Source: an uncultured Oscillospiraceae bacterium
GTDB taxonomy: Bacteria; Bacillota; Clostridia; Oscillospirales; Oscillospiraceae
Length of the DNA: 64,000 bases
Direction of reading: 5' to 3'
Assembly: GCA_910577525.1 (NCBI GenBank)
Contig: CAJTLI010000011.1
Coordinates: forward strand, 1 to 64,000
This document shows positions 50,176 through 58,730 of this stretch, in pieces; the first letter of the stretch is position 1, and every line of letters begins with the position of its first letter. The position numbers and the translations under genes are program-made. The notes under the pieces were generated by a model. It was not told where the DNA came from, ran no database searches, and saw only the letters and a list, made by a program, of their open reading frames with translations.

Positions 50176-50418
50176 TTACACGGTCTCTTTCCACTTGCGG
50201 GCGAAGCTTTGGGCGTCCGGGAGGAGGGCCCCGGCGTCCCGCAGGGCTTCCATCCGCTCCAGCACGCCGGCCAGGATGGTACTGGCCTCAAAGCCCCTCT
50301 GGGCAAAGGCCAGCTGTCCGGCGGCAAAGCCGCTCCCCGCCGTCTTGGCCGGGCCGGAGGGCCGGTTCCGGACCACCGCCCTCACGCCGTTGTCCAGGGT
50401 TGTCATTCTCAGGTCCAT
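50176..50418 (-). CDS. Small hypothetical protein, 80 residues
   Basis: A basic, partly helical 80-residue frame ending LLPDAQSFARKWKETV. The ATG at 50418 is preceded by GGGAAG, and a second ATG lies four codons on. It is in the gap between the anti-sigma terminator and the CobW promoter, on the CobW strand. I recognise no family and the coding evidence is modest; it could be spurious. Confidence 0.4.
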   Translation of the reverse strand: MDLRMTTLDNGVRAVVRNRPSGPAKTAGSGFAAGQLAFAQRGFEASTILAGVLERMEALRDAGALLPDAQSFARKWKETV

Positions 50419-50549
50419 AGTTTCTTCCCGCTTTCTCTGCGCACTCCCTGCGTTCCATTTTTTTGCGTGAATTCCCTACGCTTATAGGATATATCGTCGG
50501 GTTTTTGCCGCGCATAAGACCGTTTGGCGGATTTTTCCGGCGGGGACGC

Positions 50550-50590
50550 GAAAAAGCGGCAGCCCCTCTCGCTCGGGAGGGGCCGCTTCG
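50550..50590 (-). terminator. Terminator after the anti-sigma gene
   Basis: On the minus strand CGAAGCGGCCCCTC pairs with GAGGGGCTGCCGCTTTTTCG, ending in a T run. Confidence 0.88.
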
Positions 50591-50592
50591 CG

Positions 50593-51753
50593 TCAGTCCG
50601 TGTGGACGGGGATGATGTGATCCCCGAACTTGAGATAGTCCACCTGATCCAGATCCAGGGGCTGGTCGAAGGGGGTGAAGCCGTTCTTATTGCTGATGGG
50701 TCCGTCCGCCAGCATGGTGGCGGCGTCCCAGTTGAGTTCTGCCGGGTCGTGTGTCCACGTGGGCACGTTGTCAAAGGCCACTGTGCCGTCCTTCAGCACA
50801 ATTTGCAGCCCCTCGCAGAATCCCTTGCTGCCGCCAAATGCAGCAAAGCTGGTTTGATCGGGCTTCACATTGTCCCGGAACCACACCGAGATGGACAGCG
50901 GGGTCAGCTCCACCCGGTCCAGCCACATGGTGTAGCCCAGGCCGGTGATATCGACATAGTCCGCCCCGCCGCAGTCCACGGTCAGAGAATGCTGCTCAAA
51001 GGCCCCGCCCACGTCCAGGGCGAAATTCCCGGTAAACACGGGGGTGTACCCCTTGTCCGGGGCCTGGATCCAGAGACCGCGTATCGTCAGGATTTTGCCC
51101 TCCTGGTTATTGAATACTGCGGGATCCGCCCCATGGGCGGTGAAACGGACGACCACTTCCTTCATGTTGTCGGTGGGATCGCTGTCCGGCTGCCATTCAA
51201 AGGTGTAGCTATACCCACTGATGATATTTTCCCCCGTCTCTGAGACAAAGGTTAATTCCTCCTCCGGCCACTGGTTTCCGACCAGCTGGTACCAGCCATC
51301 CGTGTCCGGGTCCAGGTCGGGCAGGGCCGTGCCCTCCGGAGCCTCGATGCGCAGGCGCAGGTAGTAGCAGTTTTCGTCCGCCAGAGCGGCGATGGGGGTG
51401 ATGGTGGCCCCGTTGTCGGTGGCGCCCCCCTCGAAGGTCTGGCCCACCTGGTCCAGGTTCTCAATCTGCCCGGTGGTCAGGGCCCCGCCGTCCTGGGTGA
51501 AAAAGCCCTGCATCAGCCCCCCGGCCCCGATGGCGTAGTTCACCGCCATGGCCGAGGCGGTGAGGGCGGCGACGGCGGCGGCCGCCGCCAGCAGGCGGGT
51601 GGTGAGGCGGACCGCCTTTTTCGCGGTTTTGGTTTCGTTGATTTTGTTCATGGTCAGCTCCTTAATCCGGGCGGACGAAAGGGGGGTCGGGCCGGAAAGC
51701 TCCACGCTGTCGTCCTGGTAGGTGTCCAGCAGGTCTGAAATACGCTTTTTCAT
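50593..51753 (-). CDS. Membrane-anchored anti-sigma factor-like protein
   Basis: A 386-residue protein. The cytoplasmic N-terminus (1-50) holds a short conserved MKKRISDLLDTYQDDSVEL and helical segment. One transmembrane helix spans about 51-73 (LLAAAAAVAALTASAMAVNYAIG), and the extracellular part of about 310 residues is beta-rich, resembling DUF4179-type ectodomains. The stop-start overlap with the sigma gene (ATGA) and the topology make it the likely anti-sigma factor. The RBS AAGGAGG and ATG at 51753 set the start; the longer in-frame reading overlaps the sigma gene and is rejected. The external signal is unknown. Confidence 0.82.
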   Translation of the reverse strand: MKKRISDLLDTYQDDSVELSGPTPLSSARIKELTMNKINETKTAKKAVRLTTRLLAAAAAVAALTASAMAVNYAIGAGGLMQGFFTQDGGALTTGQIENLDQVGQTFEGGATDNGATITPIAALADENCYYLRLRIEAPEGTALPDLDPDTDGWYQLVGNQWPEEELTFVSETGENIISGYSYTFEWQPDSDPTDNMKEVVVRFTAHGADPAVFNNQEGKILTIRGLWIQAPDKGYTPVFTGNFALDVGGAFEQHSLTVDCGGADYVDITGLGYTMWLDRVELTPLSISVWFRDNVKPDQTSFAAFGGSKGFCEGLQIVLKDGTVAFDNVPTWTHDPAELNWDAATMLADGPISNKNGFTPFDQPLDLDQVDYLKFGDHIIPVHTD

Positions 51754-52292
51754 GCCAGCGCCTCCTTTGTCAGCAATTCCTTCAGCCTGAAACGGCCTCT
51801 GCGCAGCTTCGTTTTCACGGTGGATTCGTTGAGCTCCAGCGCGGCGGAAATCTCCTTCACGCTCTGGGCGTAGTAGTAATGGCGCAGGAAAATCTCCCGG
51901 TCCGGGTCGGGCAGGGAGAACACCGCCCGGCGCACCCGGGCCCGCTCCTCCGCCCGCTCCAGCTCCCCGGCGGGGTCGTCCGGGCCGGGCAGGTCCAGCA
52001 GGTCCTCCTCCAGGGGGAGGGTCCGGCCCCGCTGGCGCAGCCTGTTTTTGGCCTTGTGCCGGGCCACCGCTCCCAGCCAGCTTTTGACGTGGTCCGGCTT
52101 CAGCTGGGCGGCCTGGTCCCAGGCGGCCAAGAATACGTCGGAGGCCACCTCCTCCCCGTCCTCGGGGGACATGGAGTCCCGGAGGATATTCCACACCACG
52201 GCGGACACATAGGGGAGATAGCGGTCCATCAGCGCCTCCAGCCCGGCGGGGTCCCGGTCGCGCAGCCTGCGCAGAATGGTTTCTTCTCTCAT
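51750..52292 (-). CDS. ECF-type RNA polymerase sigma factor
   Basis: A 180-residue group IV sigma. Region 2 (about 10-85) has LMDRYLPYVSAVVWNIL and EEVASDVFLAAWDQ, and region 4 (about 120-175) has LPDPDREIFLRHYYYAQSVKEISAALELNESTVKTKLRRGR, cited here as two adjoining helices. Region 3 is absent, as in all ECF factors. An extended -10-like TGATATGAT lies about 40 bases upstream on the minus strand. It is translationally coupled to the anti-sigma gene. Regulon not identifiable here. Confidence 0.94.
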   Translation of the reverse strand: MREETILRRLRDRDPAGLEALMDRYLPYVSAVVWNILRDSMSPEDGEEVASDVFLAAWDQAAQLKPDHVKSWLGAVARHKAKNRLRQRGRTLPLEEDLLDLPGPDDPAGELERAEERARVRRAVFSLPDPDREIFLRHYYYAQSVKEISAALELNESTVKTKLRRGRFRLKELLTKEALA

Positions 52293-52373
52293 GGGGTACG
52301 GCTCCTTTGGTGGTCTTGAAAGCTGCTTTCACCTATCATATCACATCATCCCCCCCGCGGGTTTCACCAGGGC

Positions 52374-52411
52374 GCAAAAAACCGCCCCGCTTTCTCAGAA
52401 GCGGGGCGGTT
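52374..52411 (-). terminator. Terminator after serA
   Basis: On the minus strand AACCGCCCCGCTT pairs with AAGCGGGGCGGTT around CTGAGA, followed by TTTTGCG. Confidence 0.93.
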
Positions 52412-52420
52412 CCTGTTTGC

Positions 52421-53587
52421 TCAGATCACCCGCAGGCGGATGACGCCGGGCACCTTGCGGATGTCCTCGATGACCTTGGCGTCCACCACGGAGCCGGCGT
52501 CCACCATGGTGTAGGCGTACTCGCCCTTAGACTTGTTGGTCATGTTCTCCACGTTGACCCCGTCGGCCCCCAGCTGGGTGGTGATCTGGGCGATGACGGC
52601 GGGCACGTTGCGGTGGATGACGCACAGGCGCTGGACGCCGGAGCGCTCCATGATGACGTTGGGGAAGTTGACGGAGTTCTTGATGTTGCCGTTCTCCAGG
52701 AAGTCCCGCACCTGGTTGGCGGCCATGACGGCGCAGTTCTCCTCGCTCTCCGGGGTGGAGGCCCCCAGGTGGGGGGTGGCCACCACGCCGGGGACCAGGG
52801 TGATCTCGTTGTCGGGGAAGTCGGTGACGTAACGGGCCACCTTGCCGGAGCCCAGCGCCGCGATCATGTCGGCGTTGTTCACCAGCCCGCCCCGGGCCAT
52901 GTTGATGACCCGCACCCCGTCCTTCATCTTGGCGATGGAGGCGGCGCAGACGGTGTTTTTAGTGGCGTCCATATAGGGCAGGTGCAGGGTGATGTAGTCG
53001 GAATTGGCGTACAGGGCGTCCAGCTCCTTCACCACCTTGATGTGCCGGTCCAGCCGCAGGGCGGCGTCCACGGAGAGGTAGGGGTCGTAGCCGTACACGT
53101 CCATGCCCAGGGACAGGCCGATGTTGGCCACCAGCGCCCCGATGGCCCCCAGGCCCACCACGCCCAGGGTCTTGCGGTACACCTCGGGGCCCACGAAGGC
53201 GGACTTGCCCTTCTCCACAGCGGCGGCCAGGTCCACGCCGGGGGTGCGGGCCTGCTCCTTCACCCACTGGGCCCCGCCGATGATGTCCCGGGAGGCCAGC
53301 AGCATGGCGCACAGCACCAGCTCCTTCACGGCGTTGGCGTTGGCGCCGGGGGTGTTGAACACCACGATGCCCTTCTCAGAGCAGCGCTCGATGGGGATAT
53401 TGTTCACCCCCGCCCCGGCCCGGGCGATGGCCCACAGGCTCTTGGGGAACTCATAGTCGTGGAGCTTGGCGGAGCGGACCAGGATGGCGTCCTCGTTGTC
53501 CACGCCGTCGCCGACGGCATAGCTCTCGGCGGGCAGGCGCTCCAGGCCCACCGCCGCGATCTTGTTCATGGTCTTGATATTGAACAT
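52421..53587 (-). CDS. serA: D-3-phosphoglycerate dehydrogenase
   Basis: A 388-residue NAD-dependent enzyme, the first step of serine synthesis. The catalytic domain contains ILVRSAKLHDYEFP and AGAGVNNIPIERCSEKGI. The Rossmann domain has GVVGLGAIGALVANIG near 143. Catalytic arginine is in NMARGGLVN, glutamate in the DFPDNE region and histidine in TPHLGASTPESE. An ACT domain follows (about 315-388) ending VPGVIRLRVI, for serine feedback. ATG at 53587 with GAGGTGG upstream is preferred to a GTG nine bases earlier. It shares a strand and probable operon with serC, separated by a DUF1963 gene. Confidence 0.95.
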   Translation of the reverse strand: MFNIKTMNKIAAVGLERLPAESYAVGDGVDNEDAILVRSAKLHDYEFPKSLWAIARAGAGVNNIPIERCSEKGIVVFNTPGANANAVKELVLCAMLLASRDIIGGAQWVKEQARTPGVDLAAAVEKGKSAFVGPEVYRKTLGVVGLGAIGALVANIGLSLGMDVYGYDPYLSVDAALRLDRHIKVVKELDALYANSDYITLHLPYMDATKNTVCAASIAKMKDGVRVINMARGGLVNNADMIAALGSGKVARYVTDFPDNEITLVPGVVATPHLGASTPESEENCAVMAANQVRDFLENGNIKNSVNFPNVIMERSGVQRLCVIHRNVPAVIAQITTQLGADGVNVENMTNKSKGEYAYTMVDAGSVVDAKVIEDIRKVPGVIRLRVI

Positions 53588-53613
53588 GGTTTCCACCTCA
53601 TTTTAATAAAGGG

Positions 53614-54510
53614 TCAACAGCAATCCCAGTTGTAGCATACCCGGGAGAAGTCCCGGCGCTTCAGCGCCTCCCGGCTGATGAAGAAGTTTGCCACGCCGCA
53701 GTCGCCCCAAAGAACTAAGTCCCCCACCTCTTTATTCCCGTCGCTGTCCAGCTGGAACAGCAGCACGTCTAGATCCTCATACTGTCCGGGGCGAGGGTCG
53801 GACTGGGTAAAATAGGGATAGCCTCCCAGTTGATGATAGGAGGATATCCAGCCGGGCTGGTAGGTCACATCATAATCACGCAGCCGTTCTGCAACCAGCT
53901 TGTGCATATCCCAGGTGCCCTTGATGGGGCTGTCAGAGCACAGAGCATTCCACTTTCCGGCAAATAATGGATCAAAGCGTGGGTCGGCTTCGTTCATCCC
54001 CTGCTCCACTGGGGCGGAAAGGATAATGCGGCAGTTTCGCGCTACCGGGAACCAGTCCTCCCCATCCGCCGGCTTAGGCGGGCGCTTGGCCGCCACCTCC
54101 TCCGCCGTGACGGTGGGATCCACGATTTCGTGGTAGAGCACCCGAAAACCTGTCTGGGCCGTCTGGTCGTCGAAGCTCATCCCAGACACATCATCCCACC
54201 CGATGAAAAATTGCAGCAGCCCCGTTGTGGGAAAATCGGGCAGACCGCCCAGCGACCCGCAGTCCACCTGGGCCAGCAGTCCAAGCGCGCCTCCCTTGCC
54301 GTCCAGCGGCCAGGGCATATCGTGGGGCAGGTAGGGCGTGCCTCCCGCCTTGCTTTCGAAGATACCCGGTTCTCCCGGCTCCAGCGTGAAGCGGACGGCG
54401 GGGCGGTGGTGCTCGGCATGGATCTCCGCCGTAATCCTCCGGGCCAGCTCATACACCTCACGGGCATTTTCCCGGGCCCGTTCATTGTTCTCCAGCAGTT
54501 TATCCGCCAT
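53614..54510 (-). CDS. YwqG-family (DUF1963) protein
   Basis: A 298-residue cytoplasmic protein of the YwqG/DUF1963 family. It shows the typical blocks GGTPYLPHDMPWPLD near 56, LLAQVDC, GLLQFFIGWDD, HQLGGYPYFTQSDPR near 225, LLFQLDSD and LVLWGDCGVANFFISREALKRRDF. The biochemical role of the family is not established. It starts one base after the serC stop and lies between serC and serA, so it is cotranscribed with serine biosynthesis. GC is slightly lower than its neighbours, consistent with later insertion into the operon. Confidence 0.9.
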   Translation of the reverse strand: MADKLLENNERARENAREVYELARRITAEIHAEHHRPAVRFTLEPGEPGIFESKAGGTPYLPHDMPWPLDGKGGALGLLAQVDCGSLGGLPDFPTTGLLQFFIGWDDVSGMSFDDQTAQTGFRVLYHEIVDPTVTAEEVAAKRPPKPADGEDWFPVARNCRIILSAPVEQGMNEADPRFDPLFAGKWNALCSDSPIKGTWDMHKLVAERLRDYDVTYQPGWISSYHQLGGYPYFTQSDPRPGQYEDLDVLLFQLDSDGNKEVGDLVLWGDCGVANFFISREALKRRDFSRVCYNWDCC

Positions 54511-54511
54511 A

Positions 54512-55597
54512 TCAGTTGACCTTATCGAACGCCTTGATAAAGTTGGCCAGCTTCTCCACGCCCTCCACGGGCATGGCGTTATAGATGGAAGCCCGCATAC
54601 CGCCCACGTTCCGGTGGCCCTTCAGGTTGGTGAACCCGGCGGCGGCGGCCTCCTTGACGAACTTGGCGTCCAGCTCCTCGCTCACCGAGCGGAAGGTGAC
54701 GTTCATGTCCGACCGGGAGCCGGGCAGAGCGGGGCAGGTGAACAGCCGGGAATCGTCCAGCACGCTGTAAAGGAGCTGTGCTTTCCCGTGCTTGATCTTC
54801 TCCATGCCCTCCACGCCGCCTTTGGAGTCCAGCCACTCCAGCACCAGGCCCAGCATATAGATGCACCAGCAGGGGGGGGTGTTGTACATGGAGTCCTTGT
54901 CTATCATGGTCTTGTAGTTCATCATCAGCGGGGTATAGGGCAGCTCATGGCCCGCCAGGTCCTCCCGGACGACGGCGATGGTCAGCCCCGCCGGGGCCAG
55001 GTTCTTCTGGGCGCCGCCGAAGATGATCCCGTACTTGCTCACATCCACCGGCCGGGACAGGAAGTCGGAGGACATATCGCACACGATGGGCACGTCGCCG
55101 GTGTCGGGCACGTACTGCCATTCGGTGCCATAGATCGTATTGTTGGCGCAGTAGTAGAAGTAGCTGGCCTGGGGGTCCAGCTTGAGCTGGTCCTGGGCGG
55201 GGATATAGGTGTGGTTTTTGTCCTCGCTGGTGGCGGCAAGGCTGATCTCGCCGTATTTTTTAGCCTCTTTGTAGGCGATGTTGGAGAAATTGCCCGTGAC
55301 AGCGTAGTCCGCCCTGCCGGTCCTTCCGATCAGGTTCAGGGGCACCATGGAGAACTGGCCGGAGGCCCCGCCCTGCAAAAACAGCACCTTATAGTTGCCG
55401 GGCACGTGGAACAGCCGGATGAAATTGGCCTTGGTGTCGTCAAAAATCTTCTGGAACACCTTGGAGCGGTGGCTCATCTCCATGACGGACATGCCGGAGC
55501 CCTGGTAATTGGTGATCTCGGCCCCCGCCCGCTCCAGCACCTCTAAGGGCAGCATGGACGGACCGGCGGAGAAATTGTAGACGCGGTCGGTTCCCAT
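54512..55597 (-). CDS. serC: Phosphoserine aminotransferase
   Basis: A 361-residue class V PLP aminotransferase converting 3-phosphohydroxypyruvate to phosphoserine. N-terminal YNFSAGPSMLP near 7-17, GMSVMEMSHRSK, PLP region FLQGGASGQFSMVPLNL near 73, CDMSSDFLSRPVD near 172, and the lysine in GGAQKNLAPAGLTIAV near 194-209. The C-terminal NLKGHRNVGGMRASIYNAMP is diagnostic for SerC. RBS GAGGAAGAG precedes the ATG, and a consensus promoter is upstream. Confidence 0.96.
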   Translation of the reverse strand: MGTDRVYNFSAGPSMLPLEVLERAGAEITNYQGSGMSVMEMSHRSKVFQKIFDDTKANFIRLFHVPGNYKVLFLQGGASGQFSMVPLNLIGRTGRADYAVTGNFSNIAYKEAKKYGEISLAATSEDKNHTYIPAQDQLKLDPQASYFYYCANNTIYGTEWQYVPDTGDVPIVCDMSSDFLSRPVDVSKYGIIFGGAQKNLAPAGLTIAVVREDLAGHELPYTPLMMNYKTMIDKDSMYNTPPCWCIYMLGLVLEWLDSKGGVEGMEKIKHGKAQLLYSVLDDSRLFTCPALPGSRSDMNVTFRSVSEELDAKFVKEAAAAGFTNLKGHRNVGGMRASIYNAMPVEGVEKLANFIKAFDKVN

Positions 55598-55648
55598 ATC
55601 TCTTCCTCCTCGAAACGGCTTGAATTTTAATGCTTTAGCGTATTATAT

Positions 55649-55678
55649 ATTATATGTTTCCCGGCCCTCCGCTGTCAA
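55649..55678 (-). promoter_or_regulatory. serC operon promoter
   Basis: On the minus strand TTGACA (55678-55673), 18-base spacer, TATAAT (55654-55649); a second TATAAT overlaps just downstream. Confidence 0.88.
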
Positions 55679-55689
55679 TCACCAGAAAG

Positions 55690-55724
55690 GCCAAAAAAGC
55701 CCCCCCAGACGGGGGGGCTTTGGG
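55690..55724 (-). terminator. Terminator after the metal-efflux ATPase
   Basis: On the minus strand AAAGCCCCCCC pairs with GGGGGGGCTTT, followed by TTTGG. Confidence 0.9.
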
Positions 55725-55747
55725 TATTTCGTCCGCACAGGCTAAAA

Positions 55748-57652
55748 TCACTTGGTTTTCAGCATCCTGGTGGCGTTGAGAATCGCGATGACGGCCACGC
55801 CCACGTCGGAGAACACCGCCCCCCACATGGTGGTCCTGCCCAGCGCCCCCAAAATCAGGAACAGTGCCTTGACTCCCAGGGCAAACGCGATGTTCTCCTT
55901 GACGATCCGCAGGCACTTCCGGGCGATGTCCATGGCGCGGACCAGCTTGGCCGGGTCGTCGTCCATGAGCACCACGTCGGCGGCCTCGATGGCGGCGTCC
56001 GAGCCCATGGCCCCCATGGCGATGCCCACGTCGGCCCGGGACAGCACCGGGGCGTCGTTTACCCCGTCGCCCACATAGGCCAGCGCGCCTTTGGCGCTCT
56101 TCCGGCTGAGCAGGTCCTCCAGCCGGTCCACCTTGTCGCCGGGCAGCAGCTGGGCGTGGACCTCGTCCAGCCCCAGCTGGCCCGCCACGGCCCGCCCCAC
56201 GGTCTCGCTGTCCCCGGTGAGCATGACGGTACGGATGCCCTGGGCCTTTAGGGCCTTGACGGCGGCGGGGGCGGTGGGCTTGAGCTGGTCGGAGATCACC
56301 GCACAGCCCAGATAGCGGCCCTCCCGGGCCACATGAACAATGGTGCCCGCCGCGCCGCAGGGCAGGGGCCTGACGCCCTCCCGCTTCATCAGCTTTTCAT
56401 TCCCCGCCAGTACCCGCTTTCCGTCCGCCAGGGCGGACACGCCGTGGCCGGGAATCTCCTGCACGTCCGTCACACGGCTGGGGTCAACGTCCGCCCCCAG
56501 CGCCCGACGCAGGGACTGGGCGATGGGATGGCCGGAGTGGCGCTCCGCCAGGGCGGCGGCTTCCAGCAAATCGTGCTCCGTTACGCCGGGGGCGGGATTC
56601 AGGGAGGATACCTCAAATACGCCCTGGGTGAGGGTTCCGGTTTTGTCGAACACTACGGTTTCCGTTTTTGCCAGCAGTTCCAGGTAATTGCCGCCCTTGA
56701 CCAGGATGCCCTGGGCGGAGGCCCCGCCGATGCCGCCGAAGAAGGACAGGGGGATGGAGATCACCAGGGCGCAGGGGCAGGAGATGACCAGGAAGGTGAG
56801 GGCCCGGTGGACCCAGACGCCCCACTCCCCTGTGACCAGGGAGGGGATAACCGCCAGCGCCAGCGCGGAGCATACCACGGCGGGGGTGTAGTACCGGGCG
56901 AATTTGGTGATGAAATTCTCCGCCTTGGCCTTTTTGGCGGAGGCGTTTTCCACCAGATCAAGGATTTTCGCCACGGTGGACTGACCGAACTCCTTTGTGG
57001 TCCGGGCCTTCAAAAGCCCGGTGAGGTTGACGCAGCCGGACAGCAGCTCGCCCCCCACCCCCACGTCCCGGGGGGCGGACTCGCCGGTGAGGGCGGCGGT
57101 GTTCAGAGAGGAGGAACCCTCGATGACCACGCCGTCCAGGGGGATCTTCTCGCCGGGGCGGACCACGATGGTCTCGCCCACCGCCACCTCGTCGGGGTCA
57201 ACCTCGAGAATTTGGCCGTCCCGCTCCACGTTGGCGCTGTCCGGGCGGATGTCCATGAGCTGGGCGATGGAACGCCGGGACTTGCCCACCGCCACGCTCT
57301 GGAACAGCTCGCCCACCTGGTAGAACAGCATGACGCCCACGGCCTCGGAATACTCCCCCAGCACCAGGGCCCCGATGGTGGCCACACACATGAGGAAATT
57401 CTCGTCAAAGACCTGCCCGCGGCTGATGTTGCGGACGGCCTTCCACAAAATATCCCAGCCAATGACAAAATAGGGGATGAGGTACAGCGGCCACTTGAGC
57501 AGCACAAGTCCATAATCGGGCGCACCTTCTACCGGTTCCGTCAGCAGGGGGATATGCCGGTGCATCGGGATATCGGGCAGCAGGGACACCGCGATCAGCA
57601 GCGCCGCCGCCACAATAATGCGGATCAGCGTCTTTTTTTGCTTTCTGGTCAT
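55748..57652 (-). CDS. P1B-type heavy-metal exporting ATPase (ZntA/CadA-like)
   Basis: A 634-residue ATPase of the Zn/Cd/Pb class. The metal-site motif CPC is in VISCPCALVISIPLSFFGG near 305, the phosphorylation site is DKTGTLTQG near 349, the actuator has TGES near 194, the nucleotide domain HSGHPIAQSL near 392, and the hinge GDGVNDAPVLSRAD near 545. The usual N-terminal HMA domain is missing: the protein opens with basic residues and the first helix. A separate 70-residue HMA protein is encoded upstream in the same direction. ATG at 57652 with GAGGTG is preferred over a GTG three codons earlier. Likely repressed by the CadC-type regulator at 58731. Confidence 0.94.
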   Translation of the reverse strand: MTRKQKKTLIRIIVAAALLIAVSLLPDIPMHRHIPLLTEPVEGAPDYGLVLLKWPLYLIPYFVIGWDILWKAVRNISRGQVFDENFLMCVATIGALVLGEYSEAVGVMLFYQVGELFQSVAVGKSRRSIAQLMDIRPDSANVERDGQILEVDPDEVAVGETIVVRPGEKIPLDGVVIEGSSSLNTAALTGESAPRDVGVGGELLSGCVNLTGLLKARTTKEFGQSTVAKILDLVENASAKKAKAENFITKFARYYTPAVVCSALALAVIPSLVTGEWGVWVHRALTFLVISCPCALVISIPLSFFGGIGGASAQGILVKGGNYLELLAKTETVVFDKTGTLTQGVFEVSSLNPAPGVTEHDLLEAAALAERHSGHPIAQSLRRALGADVDPSRVTDVQEIPGHGVSALADGKRVLAGNEKLMKREGVRPLPCGAAGTIVHVAREGRYLGCAVISDQLKPTAPAAVKALKAQGIRTVMLTGDSETVGRAVAGQLGLDEVHAQLLPGDKVDRLEDLLSRKSAKGALAYVGDGVNDAPVLSRADVGIAMGAMGSDAAIEAADVVLMDDDPAKLVRAMDIARKCLRIVKENIAFALGVKALFLILGALGRTTMWGAVFSDVGVAVIAILNATRMLKTK

Positions 57653-57668
57653 AACAAACACCTCGTTT

Positions 57669-57744
57669 TGCAGGGGCGGACAGTATCCGGCCGCAGCAGA
57701 TGATACATGGCCTGCTCCCTCGGGCGGATGGTATCCGCCCCTAC
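57669..57744. repeat. Diverged copy of the grpE-dnaK palindromic element
   Basis: Left arm CAGGGGCGGACAGTATCCGG at 57671-57690 and right arm GGGCGGATGGTATCCGCCCC at 57722-57741 are imperfect versions of the 24-base termini at 23000-23077, with a similar internal length. It lies between the methyltransferase and the efflux ATPase and overlaps the methyltransferase stop codon. Confidence 0.75.
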
Positions 57745-58370
57745 GAATGCGCGCCGCCTATGGGCTTCTCCAGAAGTCCGATGCCCTCCGGCACGCCGCC
57801 GGAGATGACCTCCAGCGCCACCGGGGCCAGTTCCAGGCGCTCCAAAAATTCCCGGTAGGTCTCCGGGGTGAAGGCGTGCTCATAGTGAAAGCCCACGCCC
57901 TGATAAATCTTAATCATGGTCCCGTAGGCCGCCCCCGCCTTCCCCTGGAGATAGGTGGGCAGGATGAGCTGTCCGCCGGGGGATGTCACCCGCCACAGCT
58001 CCCGGACCGCTTTTTCCGGCTCCGGAAGGAGGTGGAGCACATTTCCCGCAATCACCGCGTCAAAGCTCCCGTCCGGATCGGGCAGGGCGGTGATGTCCCG
58101 GACGGCAAACTCGATGTTGGACAGCCCCCGCTTTTTTGCCTTTCCCCGGGCCCGGTCCAGCATGGCCTCCGACCGGTCGGTGCACAGCACCGAGCCCGCC
58201 CGCTTCGCCGCCGCCAGGGAGAACTCCCCCGTCCCGGCGGCGCAGTCCAGCACCCTCGCCCCAGGGGGGACCAGCTCTCCCACCCGGGTCCGGGCGGCGG
58301 CGTTCACCTTCCGGTTGCTCCACTCCGCCAGGTCGTAGAACCAGGCCCAGCGGTCCCAGAAGGTGCTCAC
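57741..58370 (-). CDS. Class I SAM-dependent methyltransferase
   Basis: A 209-residue enzyme with motif I VLDCAAGTGEFSLAAAK near 40-56, motif II acidic end LCTDRSEAMLDRA near 62, motif III around DAVIAGNVLHLLPEP and GGQLILPTYLQG. It is in the UbiE/methyltransf_11 group with no substrate-specific domain. The start is GTG at 58370, overlapping the HMA chaperone stop (GTGA). The stop TAG falls inside the first bases of a palindromic element (CGTAGGGGC), so the C-terminus was probably redefined by that insertion. Its presence in a metal-efflux operon suggests a detoxification-linked role, but this is inference. Confidence 0.85.
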   Translation of the reverse strand: MSTFWDRWAWFYDLAEWSNRKVNAAARTRVGELVPPGARVLDCAAGTGEFSLAAAKRAGSVLCTDRSEAMLDRARGKAKKRGLSNIEFAVRDITALPDPDGSFDAVIAGNVLHLLPEPEKAVRELWRVTSPGGQLILPTYLQGKAGAAYGTMIKIYQGVGFHYEHAFTPETYREFLERLELAPVALEVISGGVPEGIGLLEKPIGGAHS

Positions 58371-58579
58371 AGCACGATCTGACAGTCGGGCTCCACCTTG
58401 CGGCAGACCTTGACCACGTCCTTCATGAGGGCGTCCACGTCCTCCGCCTCGATGGTCATCTTCTGGGTCAGGAAGCTGACGGTGGCGCCGGTGACGCCGG
58501 GGAGCTTCTTGATGGCGGCCTCCATTTTGGCGGCGCAGTTGGCGCAGTCCAGGTCAATGAGCTTGAAGGTTTTTTTCAT
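58367..58579 (-). CDS. HMA-domain metal chaperone
   Basis: A 70-residue heavy-metal-associated domain, fold beta-alpha-beta-beta-alpha-beta. The metal loop is DLDCANCAAKME with Cys12 and Cys15. Residue order DxDCxxC is the variant often seen with Zn/Cd-type ATPases rather than the copper GMxCxxC. It appears to replace the missing N-terminal HMA domain of the ATPase two genes downstream. ATG at 58579 with AAGGATG upstream; longer readings are unsupported. Confidence 0.9.
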   Translation of the reverse strand: MKKTFKLIDLDCANCAAKMEAAIKKLPGVTGATVSFLTQKMTIEAEDVDALMKDVVKVCRKVEPDCQIVL

Positions 58580-58698
58580 AGTAGTGACATCCTTTCCAAA
58601 TAAAATCAAGCTTTTGGAGTTTGCATATCGTTCCGTTGCCGGCATACAGCGTTTCGATTATGACCTATTGTGGTAACGAGCGGGAAGTTCTTTTTCGA

Positions 58699-58724
58699 TT
58701 CCTTTTTCTTTCAAGAAAAAGGAA
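58699..58724. terminator. Perfect hairpin after the CadC-type regulator
   Basis: TTCCTTTTTCTT and AAGAAAAAGGAA form a perfect stem 7 bases past the regulator stop (minus strand). The U run after it is weak, so this may be a terminator or a repeat fragment. Confidence 0.55.
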
Positions 58725-58730
58725 CGCCCT

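Noticed and set aside
51754..52332. N-terminal extension of the anti-sigma gene (in-frame open to 52332)
   Set aside because: It overlaps the whole sigma-factor gene in another frame. The ATG at 51753 has a good ribosome-binding site and the usual ATGA overlap.
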